This document shows, in pieces, positions 1 to 6,241 of a DNA stretch of 7,429 bases. The translations under genes were made by a program, and so were the position numbers. The stretch's first letter is position 1. Each line of letters opens with the position of its first letter. A model generated the notes under the pieces. That model ran no database searches. It saw only the letters and a list, made by a program, of their open reading frames with translations, and was not told where the DNA came from. The stretch is taken from assembly GCA_024641365.1 (NCBI GenBank), contig JAHEDF010000182.1, forward strand, positions 1-7,429, in the 5' to 3' direction. Source of the DNA: Planctomycetota bacterium. GTDB lineage: Bacteria; Planctomycetota; UBA11346.

Positions 1-143
1 CTAGGCATAATCCGCAGAATGTACTGCATGGGGGGAAACGGACGGGGGCGGGCAGGCTAGTCGCCTCAATGTTGGGGGCAAGAAGACCGCATGTAGTGTG
101 TGAGAGACTGAGCGATTTTTGAGCTATCGCTAAGCTGGCGCAG

Positions 144-184
144 AAAAAAATAGCCTGTGCAGCTCCCACACGAACTGCACAGGC
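144..184 (-). terminator. Rho-independent terminator after the PII gene
   Basis: Two perfectly complementary 10-base arms (GCCTGTGCAG at 153-162 and CTGCACAGGC at 175-184) enclose a 12-base loop. On the plus strand a run of seven A lies at 144-150, which reads as a U-tract at the 3' end of a minus-strand transcript. The structure starts 8 bp past the stop codon of the minus-strand PII gene, so it most likely ends the amtB-glnB transcript. Confidence 0.88.
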
Positions 185-192
185 CTGCCATT

Positions 193-540
193 TTATATAG
201 CTTCTGGGCCGCGTTCGCCGGTGCGAATGCGAATGCAATCATTGAGAGGCAGAATGAATATCTTGCCGTCACCAACTTTGCCTTCTTCGCCAGTGCGGCC
301 GGCTTTAATAATGGCATTGATGGTTGGTTCGACAAACTCGTCATTTACAGCAACGTTTAGTTTGACCTTACGCAGTAAGTTCACGGTATATTCGTGACCG
401 CGATAAATTTCAGTATGGCCTTTTTGACGACCAAACCCTTGCACGTCACTAATGGTCAAACGAACGACTTCGACTTCATTGAGCGCTTCTTTGACGGCCT
501 CCAATTTTGATGGTTGGATAATGGCCTCGATCATTTTCAT
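193..540 (-). CDS. glnB: PII nitrogen regulatory protein (GlnB/GlnK family)
   Basis: This is a 115-residue PII signal transducer, a cytoplasmic trimer that senses ATP/ADP and 2-oxoglutarate and controls nitrogen assimilation partners. The T-loop is intact: GFGRQKGHTEIYRGHEY at about residues 35-51, with Gln39 (2-oxoglutarate/Mg-ATP site) and Tyr51 (the residue uridylylated in proteobacteria). The B-loop region ends in GDGKIF (90-95), and the C-terminal RIRTG (104-108) carries the phosphate-binding arginines. Compared with the 112-residue E. coli proteins there is a three-residue insertion in the B-loop (RTGEEGKVGDGK instead of the usual TGKIGDGK form), and the downstream Lys and Arg are shifted by exactly three. 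The ATG is supported by AAGGA six bases upstream (plus-strand TCCTT at 547-551). It lies 95 bp downstream of amtB on the same strand. The neighbour argues for the GlnK role, but sequence alone does not separate GlnB from GlnK. Confidence 0.96.
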   Translation of the reverse strand: MKMIEAIIQPSKLEAVKEALNEVEVVRLTISDVQGFGRQKGHTEIYRGHEYTVNLLRKVKLNVAVNDEFVEPTINAIIKAGRTGEEGKVGDGKIFILPLNDCIRIRTGERGPEAI

Positions 541-591
541 GGGATGTCCTTAGTATGAAGATGGTAAGTTGGTGAGAAACCTAGGCAGACT

Positions 592-623
592 CTTGCCGCA
601 AACCAGATGTGACCTGCGGCAAG
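592..623 (-). other. Intercistronic hairpin between amtB and the PII gene
   Basis: Nine-base perfect arms (CTTGCCGCA at 592-600 and TGCGGCAAG at 615-623) enclose a 14-base loop. It starts 13 bp past the amtB stop codon and ends about 40 bp before the PII ribosome binding site. No T-run follows on either strand, so it is not a typical intrinsic terminator. A role in mRNA stability or in lowering transcript levels between the two genes is possible, but this is inference. Confidence 0.5.
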
Positions 624-635
624 GTTATCCGCAAT

Positions 636-2102
636 TTAGGTCGTGTGATTGTAAGCCTCTTCGCCGTGTTGCGTGAGGTCGAGACCTTGTTCTTCGTCAT
701 CTTCGCTGACGCGCAGACCCATAACGGGTTTGAGAATTGCGAGGATAACCGCAGTACCAACGCCACACCACACGATGGTGAAGAGCACACTTTCAATTTG
801 AATCCATAACTGCATGCCAATGGAATTTGCTTCCCCACCTGTCCCAACGGAACCAAATCCGCCAAGTGCTGGAGCAGCGAAAGCGCCGGTCAGTACTGCA
901 CCAACGATACCGCCAATGCCGTGCACGCCGAAGGCGTCTAAGGAGTCGTCGTATCCGAGCATGCGCTTGACCACAGCTACTGAGATAAAGCAGATAACGC
1001 CTGATGCTAAACCAATGACTAAGGCACCGACTGGACCAACAAAGCCGGACGCTGGGGTAATTGCAACTAAACCTGCGATTGCACCAGAAGCGATGCCGAG
1101 TGCACTTGGTTTACCGTGACGAATCCATTCACACATCATCCATGCGAAACCAGCTGTGCCGGTAGCGACTTGGGTAACCAACATTGCCATACCAGCGCCT
1201 TGGCCTGCGGAGACAGCTGAACCAGCGTTGAACCCGAACCAGCCAACCCACAGCAAGGAAGCGCCGACTACGGTATAGACCAAGTTGTGCGGTGGCATTG
1301 GACGTTGTGGGTAACCTTTACGTTTGCCGAGCATAATACAGGCAACTAAACCAGCGACACCAGCGTTGATGTGAACAACGGTACCACCAGCAAAGTCTAA
1401 GACGCCCCAATCCCACATTAATGCGCCGTCACCACTCCATACCATGTGACAAATTGGGAAGTAGACGATCGTTACCCACGCGGCTGAAAATACCATCATG
1501 GTTGAGAATTTCATACGTTCAGCGAAAGCACCAACGATCAGCGCTGGGGTAATAATGGCGAAGGTTAATTGAAAGACAAAAAAGACTGACTCAGGAATAG
1601 TAGCAGTCATTGATTCTAAATTTATGCCGCTGGCAAAGGCGCGATCAAAGCCACCAAAAAAGGATGCTAAATTAGTGACACCCTTTTCCATGCCTGCGGT
1701 GCTAAACGCCATACTGTAACCATAAATGGTCCAGATAATGGTGACCATGCAGCAGATGGCAAAGCATTGCATCACCACTGACAGGGCATTTTTCGAACGG
1801 ACCATGCCGCCGTAAAAGAGGAATAATCCTGGGATGGTCATCAGTAAGACCAAGCACACTGCCATAAGCATCCACGCGGTATCGCCAGTATCGACAGCAG
1901 GTGGTGCTTCTTCGGTAGCAACTGGAGCCGCGTCGCCAGCAGGAGCTGGGTCAGTTGCTGGCGGGGTTGCGTCAGCAGCAGGTGCCGCATCTGCTGGCGC
2001 AGTAACGGCAGGTGTTGTAGTAGGCGCTTCGTCAGCGGCCCACATGGTACTGGCGCAGCATAAGCTGAGCGCAGCAAGGATGGCGAGAATATGGCGCATC
2101 AT
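636..2102 (-). CDS. amtB: Ammonium transporter AmtB with signal peptide and Ala/Pro-rich leader
   Basis: This is a 488-residue Amt/Mep/Rh-family channel that conducts ammonia/ammonium through the inner membrane as a trimer. Residues 1-22 form a signal peptide ending near STMWA. Residues 24-73 are a low-complexity Ala/Pro/Thr/Asp linker, probably periplasmic. The membrane domain then begins with GLFLFYGGMVRSKN (92-105). Family landmarks are in order: the ESVFFVFQLTFAIITPALI helix (171-189), FAGGTVVHINAG with the first pore His (His244), WVGWFGFNAGS (285-295), and DAFGVHGIGGIVGA with the second pore His (His394). The acidic C-terminal tail (from about 466) matches the cytoplasmic tail that contacts PII in this family. 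The start is the first of two adjacent Met codons, with AAGGA 8 bases upstream (plus-strand TCCTT at 2111-2115). The PII gene follows on the same strand. Gene order amtB-glnB is the reverse of the usual proteobacterial glnK-amtB. Confidence 0.97.
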   Translation of the reverse strand: MMRHILAILAALSLCCASTMWAADEAPTTTPAVTAPADAAPAADATPPATDPAPAGDAAPVATEEAPPAVDTGDTAWMLMAVCLVLLMTIPGLFLFYGGMVRSKNALSVVMQCFAICCMVTIIWTIYGYSMAFSTAGMEKGVTNLASFFGGFDRAFASGINLESMTATIPESVFFVFQLTFAIITPALIVGAFAERMKFSTMMVFSAAWVTIVYFPICHMVWSGDGALMWDWGVLDFAGGTVVHINAGVAGLVACIMLGKRKGYPQRPMPPHNLVYTVVGASLLWVGWFGFNAGSAVSAGQGAGMAMLVTQVATGTAGFAWMMCEWIRHGKPSALGIASGAIAGLVAITPASGFVGPVGALVIGLASGVICFISVAVVKRMLGYDDSLDAFGVHGIGGIVGAVLTGAFAAPALGGFGSVGTGGEANSIGMQLWIQIESVLFTIVWCGVGTAVILAILKPVMGLRVSEDDEEQGLDLTQHGEEAYNHTT

Positions 2103-2195
2103 AGAGATGATCCTTGAGAAATGGTGAACACGGAAAATTCGGGAACTGAGGATCCTCTAGGGCAATAATCGCTCCCATGCTGTGCCAATGACGTG

Positions 2196-2224
2196 ATGAT
2201 ATTTTTTAACTTATTTGACAGCAA
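2196..2224 (-). promoter_or_regulatory. Candidate sigma70-type promoter for amtB-glnB
   Basis: Reading the minus strand, a TTGCTG box (plus-strand 2219-2224) is followed after exactly 17 bases by TATCAT (2196-2201), one base off the -10 consensus. The -35 box matches TTGACA at only three positions. It would start transcription about 85 bases upstream of the amtB start codon. A 10-bp palindrome, GAGGATCCTC (2148-2157), would lie in the untranslated leader. Nitrogen-regulated amtB operons often use sigma54, but I could not find a proper -24/-12 pair. Assigned by eye only. Confidence 0.35.
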
Positions 2225-2260
2225 AGACTTACTTGGCGTAAAACCTAGGTTTGTATCATC

Positions 2261-2289
2261 TGTAAACAGTCCGTATAGACTGTAATAAT
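2261..2289 (+). promoter_or_regulatory. Operator-like dyad within a candidate plus-strand promoter
   Basis: ACAGTC (2266-2271) and GACTGT (2278-2283) are perfect inverted arms around CGTATA. They are followed at once by an extended -10-like element, TGT-AATAAT (2281-2289), with TGTAAA (2261-2266) a weak -35 at 17-bp spacing. A dyad lying between -35 and -10 is the usual place for a repressor site. If used, this promoter would read toward the structured region and the coiled-coil operon, giving a leader of more than 400 nt. A second possible plus-strand promoter is TTGACA (2215-2220), 18 bp before TAAAAC (2239-2244). Neither is strong. Confidence 0.3.
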
Positions 2290-2332
2290 AGTAATCGTTT
2301 CATGTGTCTGTCGGTCAATTTTTGATCAGTCC

Positions 2333-2387
2333 ATCGATTTATCAGCTCCCCAGAAATCGATTACTAATATATTAGTTGTCTTTTTTT
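2333..2387 (+). terminator. Two hairpins followed by a T-run, possible weak terminator
   Basis: ATCGATTT (2333-2340) and AAATCGAT (2354-2361) are perfect 8-base arms around a 13-base loop. Directly after comes the 14-bp palindrome ACTAATATATTAGT (2363-2376), and then TTGTC and seven T (2381-2387). The arrangement looks like a plus-strand intrinsic terminator, but the palindrome's stem is AT-only apart from its outer bases and would be weak. With the candidate promoter at 2261-2289 it would define a transcript of only about 90 nt. It could also simply be regulatory DNA for either flanking operon. Confidence 0.3.
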
Positions 2388-2423
2388 GGAAGATACCCAT
2401 TACCACCGGCGTGAACCACGTAT

Positions 2424-2708
2424 GGGCTGCTGGTGACTACTAGTCCTAGTAGTCGAAAACCTGCGAGCCACTACCGCTGCTCGTGTTCAGTCGGTGGGCA
2501 AATGAAAATAATAAATGTGCGCCAATTGGTTGACCCACAAGGAGATGGGAGACGTCCTACTGACACACAAAGGTCTGCGCGTGCAGGCGGCGAATTGTCG
2601 GATCAGGCGGTTTACCTAGCGTTGCTCGGCGCTTCAACCCGACCGGATAGAAGCGTTAGATCGCGGCAATAAGCACCTTAATTAAGGTATTTTACAGCCC
2701 GGCGATCT
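2424..2708 (+). ncRNA. Candidate structured RNA or long leader, no known family recognised
   Basis: This stretch has an unusual density of complementary arms if transcribed on the plus strand. GACTACTA/TAGTAGTC (2435-2442 with 2447-2454) closes a GTCC loop. TGCGAGC/GCTCGTG (2462-2468 with 2479-2485) has two wobble pairs. GTGGGCAA pairs with TTGaCCCAC (2494-2501 with 2530-2538, one bulged A). TGGGA/TCCTA (2546-2550 with 2555-2559) follows, then CTGC/GCAG (2575-2578 with 2583-2586). Arms at 2628-2635 and 2650-2657 form eight pairs. GGGCTG (2424-2429) matches CAGCCC (2695-2700) and could close the whole set. AGATCGC (2658-2664) matches GCGATCT (2702-2708), which runs into TTTT. The 14-bp palindrome ACCTTAATTAAGGT lies at 2675-2688. 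I looked for tmRNA, SRP RNA, RNase P and common riboswitch cores and found none. It ends 25 nt before the next start codon, so a cis-acting leader is as likely as a separate RNA. Confidence 0.35.
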
Positions 2709-2723
2709 TTTCATACGGCACTT

Positions 2724-2728
2724 GAGGG
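2724..2728 (+). promoter_or_regulatory. Ribosome binding site deciding the start of the first BRCT gene
   Basis: GAGGG lies five bases before the ATG at 2734. The open frame also has an upstream TTG at 2722, but that codon overlaps this Shine-Dalgarno sequence and has none of its own. The ATG is therefore the better start, which shortens the longest reading by four residues. Confidence 0.7.
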
Positions 2729-2733
2729 TAGCT

Positions 2734-3846
2734 ATGGACAATGCACGTACGCCAGGATGGATGATCGGCTTGCTGATTATTTTCACGCTCGCCGCAGCCA
2801 CCACCTTTGGCTTATTTCTATTCCGACATGCACAAAAAGCTGCCGCCGTTGAACAACACACTCAGTTGAATTATGAAGTCAAATGGCTGCGCGAACAATT
2901 AGGTCGTATTGAATCGGAAGTTGTTCCGCTTGATAATCAAATTGCTATGCGTCGTGTGCTTAATAATTCACTAAAAGCAAATGATGCGCAGGCAATTGAT
3001 GACGCTGGCCGATTAGTGTCACAAAATCAAATTCACGTCAAAGCAATTGAAGAAGCTATTCGTAAACAAATTCAAACGTACCAGGACTTATTGCGCGACG
3101 CTAAAGAACGTCGCTTAGAATTAGCACAAGAAGAAACCCGTGCATTTGCGAATGAAAAAGATTTTGATGAACGACGCGCTGACCTGCGCGGAAAAATTGA
3201 AGTAATTTCTCAAGAAATTGAAAAAGTTAAAAAGTCTGGTCGTGCACAAAATGCCGAACGTGACTCACGTATTGCTCAATTAGAAGAACGCGTTGAAGAA
3301 TTAACCCAACAGCGTGAAGAAAATAATAAAGAACTGCGCCCAGATGGTCAAATTATTCAAGCTTCAACCAATGATGGTTTTGTTATTTTAAATATTGGTC
3401 AAAAACATCACTTACGCAAAGGTACGCGATTTACTGTCTATAATCGTCGCGCTGGCAAAGTGGTTATCAAAGGCGTGGTTGAAGTAACCCGTGTTGAAGA
3501 ACAATTAGCAACTGCTCGCGTGCTCAATGAAACCGATAAAAATGATCCGTTGCTCCCAAAAGATTACATCACCAATCCGGTTTATAATCCAGACAAAGTT
3601 ATTGGTTTTGCTATTCGTGGTGATTTTCAAAAATATTCTAAAGATGAGCTCCGTCGCTTTATCGAAGAAAATGGCGGGCGTTATGACAGTGAATTATCTG
3701 TGAATACTGACTTTTTAGTCGCTGGTGACCGTGCTGAAGTAGCACTCGATCAAGCGGTTAAATTAGGCATCAGTATTCTCAGTGAAGAACAGCTACTCGA
3801 AAGCCAGTTGTTCAGTCTTCCCAGCGGCAGCAGCGATACCAAATAA
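2734..3846 (+). CDS. Membrane-anchored coiled-coil protein with C-terminal BRCT-like domain (first paralogue)
   Basis: A 370-residue protein of unknown function. Residues about 9-30 (from WMIGLLIIFTLAAATTFG) are a single membrane anchor without a cleavage motif. Residues about 36-200 are highly charged and heptad-rich, reading as a long coiled coil. Residues about 203-284 look beta-rich (DGFVILNIG, LRKGTRFTVYNRR, GVVEVTRVEEQLATARVL), a small-barrel pattern of the kind seen in FlgT-C-like or OB-like folds; I cannot name the family. Residues about 288-358 resemble the BRCT domain of bacterial NAD-dependent DNA ligase: GDFQKYSKDELRRFIEENGG, then TDFLVAGDR, then A-x-x-LGI-x-IL-x-EEQLL. A Ser/Gly-rich tail ends the protein. 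A paralogue follows after 34 bp, so the two are almost certainly co-transcribed and perhaps partners. Membrane topology is unclear: weak charge bias on both sides of the anchor does not decide whether the BRCT domain is cytoplasmic or periplasmic. Architecture is confident; function is not assigned. Confidence 0.85.
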   Translation: MDNARTPGWMIGLLIIFTLAAATTFGLFLFRHAQKAAAVEQHTQLNYEVKWLREQLGRIESEVVPLDNQIAMRRVLNNSLKANDAQAIDDAGRLVSQNQIHVKAIEEAIRKQIQTYQDLLRDAKERRLELAQEETRAFANEKDFDERRADLRGKIEVISQEIEKVKKSGRAQNAERDSRIAQLEERVEELTQQREENNKELRPDGQIIQASTNDGFVILNIGQKHHLRKGTRFTVYNRRAGKVVIKGVVEVTRVEEQLATARVLNETDKNDPLLPKDYITNPVYNPDKVIGFAIRGDFQKYSKDELRRFIEENGGRYDSELSVNTDFLVAGDRAEVALDQAVKLGISILSEEQLLESQLFSLPSGSSDTK

Positions 3847-3880
3847 TCTCCAGCCTAGGCTACTCAGGAGCAGATGAGTT

Positions 3881-5068
3881 ATGAAGATCAATCCTATTCT
3901 GATCAGTATTCTGGTGCTGCTGGTGATTTTCACCTTGGCATTCACATTTCTGACCATTCGTGCCAGTAACCAATTGACCGCTATTATGGAAGGCGGCGAA
4001 GATGTTTCTGGTCCAACACTGACCCAGCTCAAAAGCGAACACGACGATTTAAAAATTAAAATTCGTGTCGCCGAAGATACCGTCAATATACGTAAGCGTG
4101 AAGTATACCGCGCTGATTTAGATTTAGCCAGGCACCGCTATTATTTGAGTGGCAATAATGTCATCAATGGTATCGCTACTCCCGACCAACCGGAAATTGA
4201 TGGCAAACCATTAGCTGAATCTACATGGGCGCTCACTCGCGGCTTGATCGCTATTTCACAAAATGACATGGAAGCAATGAAGCAGGAACACGAAAGTCCT
4301 CTGCGCCAGCGCTTCGAAAAATTAGAGGCGACCGTTGCAAGTCGCCAAGATGAATTGCAAGCAGTGCTCAAACGTATTAATGATCAAGAAGGTGCTTTCC
4401 GCGAAGATCAAGATCGTCTCAACACGCAAATTGATACGCTCAAAGCCGAAAAAGAAAAAGCTGAAAAAATGAATCGCGAAGACTACAGTCGCCGCGAAAC
4501 TAAAATTGGTCAATTAGAAGACAAAATTCGTGATTTATTAGAATTAGAATTACGTTGGTTAACCGATCTCGATCCAGAAGGCCGTGTATTAGAAGTTAAT
4601 CCGACCTCCCCACATTTAATTATTGATTTAGGCGCCAGTAGTCGCGTTGTTCCTGGCATGTTATTTGAGGTCTTTAATTATGATCGTGGTGCCTACGTCG
4701 AAAAAGGCATGGTCGAAGTTGTAGAAACCCAAGCACAAATCGCGACCTGCCGCGTGTTGAGTATTGTTGATAGTCGTCGTAATCCACTGTCGAAAAACGA
4801 TTACATTGGCAATCCCGTATTCAGCACGCGCCGTCCAAAAGTTTTTGTCGTGTCCGGTGAATTTAAAACCCACAACAAAGAAGACTTAGAAATGTTTATT
4901 CGCAATACTGGCGGTATCGTTCGTGAAAAATTAAGTCCTGGCGTTGATATTTTAGTTGCCGGTGATCGCAGCGATAAAGATCAAGACAACGCACGTGAAT
5001 ACGCAGTTCACGCTATGACTGAAGCACAATTGCTGAAATACGTACGCCGCGATTTCAAAATAAAATAA
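3881..5068 (+). CDS. Membrane-anchored coiled-coil protein with C-terminal BRCT-like domain (second paralogue)
   Basis: A 395-residue protein with the same layout as the gene just upstream. The anchor is at about 5-26 (ILISILVLLVIFTLAFTFL). Coiled-coil stretches at about 46-90 and 125-226 are interrupted by a Gly/Pro/Asn-containing segment (90-112) that the first paralogue lacks. A beta-rich domain at about 231-315 contains LIIDLGASSRVVPGMLFEVF and KGMVEVVETQAQIATCRVL. The BRCT-like domain at about 318-388 contains SGEFKTHNKEDLEMFIRNTGG, then VDILVAGDR, then MTEAQLLKYV. The two proteins also share the linker pattern NPL-x-x-x-DYI-x-NPV before the BRCT part (here at 301-313). CAGGAG (3865-3870) lies ten bases before the ATG. 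The gene is closed by a strong terminator, so the pair forms a complete two-gene unit. No catalytic residues are evident, and a scaffold or tether role is only an inference. Confidence 0.86.
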   Translation: MKINPILISILVLLVIFTLAFTFLTIRASNQLTAIMEGGEDVSGPTLTQLKSEHDDLKIKIRVAEDTVNIRKREVYRADLDLARHRYYLSGNNVINGIATPDQPEIDGKPLAESTWALTRGLIAISQNDMEAMKQEHESPLRQRFEKLEATVASRQDELQAVLKRINDQEGAFREDQDRLNTQIDTLKAEKEKAEKMNREDYSRRETKIGQLEDKIRDLLELELRWLTDLDPEGRVLEVNPTSPHLIIDLGASSRVVPGMLFEVFNYDRGAYVEKGMVEVVETQAQIATCRVLSIVDSRRNPLSKNDYIGNPVFSTRRPKVFVVSGEFKTHNKEDLEMFIRNTGGIVREKLSPGVDILVAGDRSDKDQDNAREYAVHAMTEAQLLKYVRRDFKIK

Positions 5069-5091
5069 TACAAAACAGGTATTACCATTTG

Positions 5092-5123
5092 AACACCCCG
5101 CTGGATTCAGCGGGGTGTTTTTT
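5092..5123 (+). terminator. Strong Rho-independent terminator after the BRCT pair
   Basis: A perfect 12-bp stem (AACACCCCGCTG at 5092-5103 with CAGCGGGGTGTT at 5108-5119) with a GATT loop runs into six T (5118-5123), then ATTT. It begins 24 bp past the stop codon of the second BRCT gene and insulates that operon from astA. Confidence 0.95.
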
Positions 5124-5185
5124 ATTTACCTGTCAGCGCTAGGTCGTCTCTGGTGATGTCTGTAAAATCGGCTACCATATAAGCG

Positions 5186-6241
5186 ATGACGAAATTCGTG
5201 CATATTCGTCCGGTTACTCATAATGACCTAACTGGGCTACAAACATTAGCAGATCATTTAGATACGGTTAATTTACCTGATGACCCAACCGCACTCACAT
5301 CAATAATAAATGATAGCGTCAAAAGTTTTGCTGAATTGCATGGCCCTTTAGCTGCAGTTCCTAATCCGAAGCAATCTGGTTTTACATTAGTGGCTGAAGA
5401 AGTCGATTCAGTTCACGGTGTTGTTCAGTCCCAACGCATTCTTGGCACGGCCTCTTTATTTGCCTATCACGGAACGCCAGAGGATCCGCATTATTATTTA
5501 CGCGTCCAAGAAACGACCGTACACAGCAAACAATTAAATGCTGAGCGCCAACGTTTAGTTTTAAAATTAGGTCGCGATATTGAACCGTGGACCGAACTTG
5601 GTGGTTTAGTCGTACACCCGGAAGCACGCGGAAAAGGCATTGGCAAATTATTAGTGGCAGCGCGTTTATTATTAGTCGCCATGCACCGCAAGCATTTTTG
5701 TCAGCGATTAATTGCCGAACTTTTGCCCCCACGTCGCGATGATGGCGGTAATGCTTTTTGGGATGCTGTTGGCGGTCCATTAACTGGCCTGCCGTATTAC
5801 CGTGCTGATTTATTATGTCGCTCAGATAAAGAATTTATTGAGGCCTTTTTTCCACATGAAGAAATAGTCGGCGATTTATTACCACCGGAAGCGCGTACTT
5901 TGATTGGCATTGAAGGGCCCGCCACCACACCTGTCAGGAAGTTACTCCAACGTACCGGTTTTCGTTATCTTAATACCATTGATCCTTTTGATGCCGGTCC
6001 ACACGATGGCGCTGATATTGTCGATGTTATTCCCATACAGCGTAGTCGACGATTGGTTCGTCTTGATTTACCACCACTCAATGACACCACGCCTTATTTA
6101 ATCGTGAATCCTGCGCACCACCAATTTACCGTCAGTGATATTGAAATTGTTGGCGACGGCGTGCGGGTCTCTCACTACCAAGCTGCACGTAGCCAACTCG
6201 AACCAGGTCAACCATGTTGGGTAATGCCGTTAAATTGGTAA
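5186..6241 (+). CDS. astA: Arginine N-succinyltransferase family protein (AstA)
   Basis: A 351-residue protein matching the AstA family (E. coli AstA is 344 residues). The family transfers succinyl from succinyl-CoA to the alpha-amino group of arginine, the first step of the arginine succinyltransferase pathway, in the cytoplasm. It has a GNAT-like N-terminus (HIRPVTHNDLTGLQTLAD, 6-23). The acyl-CoA-binding segment WTELGGLVVHPEARGKGIGK (135-154) is followed by LLVAARLLLVA. Family landmarks come next: NAFWDAVGG (189-197), KEFIEAFFPHEEIVGDLLPPEAR (215-237), IGIEGPATTPVRKLLQRTGF and DPFDAGPHDGADI (266-278). The fold and family are clear, but substrate choice (arginine, ornithine or another amine) is not. 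None of astB, astC, astD or astE is in the window. No Shine-Dalgarno sequence is visible before the ATG. A TAAAAT box at 5163-5168 would give a very short leader. The upstream terminator argues for a separate promoter. Confidence 0.88.
   Translation: MTKFVHIRPVTHNDLTGLQTLADHLDTVNLPDDPTALTSIINDSVKSFAELHGPLAAVPNPKQSGFTLVAEEVDSVHGVVQSQRILGTASLFAYHGTPEDPHYYLRVQETTVHSKQLNAERQRLVLKLGRDIEPWTELGGLVVHPEARGKGIGKLLVAARLLLVAMHRKHFCQRLIAELLPPRRDDGGNAFWDAVGGPLTGLPYYRADLLCRSDKEFIEAFFPHEEIVGDLLPPEARTLIGIEGPATTPVRKLLQRTGFRYLNTIDPFDAGPHDGADIVDVIPIQRSRRLVRLDLPPLNDTTPYLIVNPAHHQFTVSDIEIVGDGVRVSHYQAARSQLEPGQPCWVMPLNW

Noticed and set aside
66..344. 92-codon minus-strand frame overlapping the PII gene and its terminator
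   Set aside because: It overlaps a certain PII gene in another frame and runs through the terminator hairpin, with no family resemblance.
1834..2127. Ala/Gly/Val-rich plus-strand frame opposite the amtB 5' end
   Set aside because: It is the antisense image of the repetitive Ala/Pro codons in the AmtB leader.
2160..2190. Sigma54 promoter for amtB, since TGGCAC occurs on the minus strand
   Set aside because: The bases where the -12 GC should be read GA at the required spacing, so the second half of the site is missing.
2424..2470. Hammerhead-like ribozyme core, because a perfect stem at 2435-2454 is followed by GAAAACC
   Set aside because: The bases before the stem read CTGCTGGT rather than CTGANGA, so essential adenines are missing, and no cleavage-site stem completes the junction.
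2433..2672. 79-codon plus-strand open frame starting at GTG upstream of the BRCT operon
   Set aside because: It has no ribosome binding site, its codon choice and protein composition are unlike the neighbouring genes, it matches no family I know, and it lies across the hairpin-rich stretch. It is better explained as non-coding.
2424..2700. tmRNA, because GGGCTG near the 5' end matches CAGCCC near the 3' end
   Set aside because: There is no T-arm with GGTTCGA-type sequence before CAGCCC, no CCA, no tRNA-like 5' core and no recognisable tag reading frame.
5382..5780. 132-codon minus-strand frame opposite astA
   Set aside because: It is fully antisense to a clear AstA coding region, with no family pattern or ribosome binding site.
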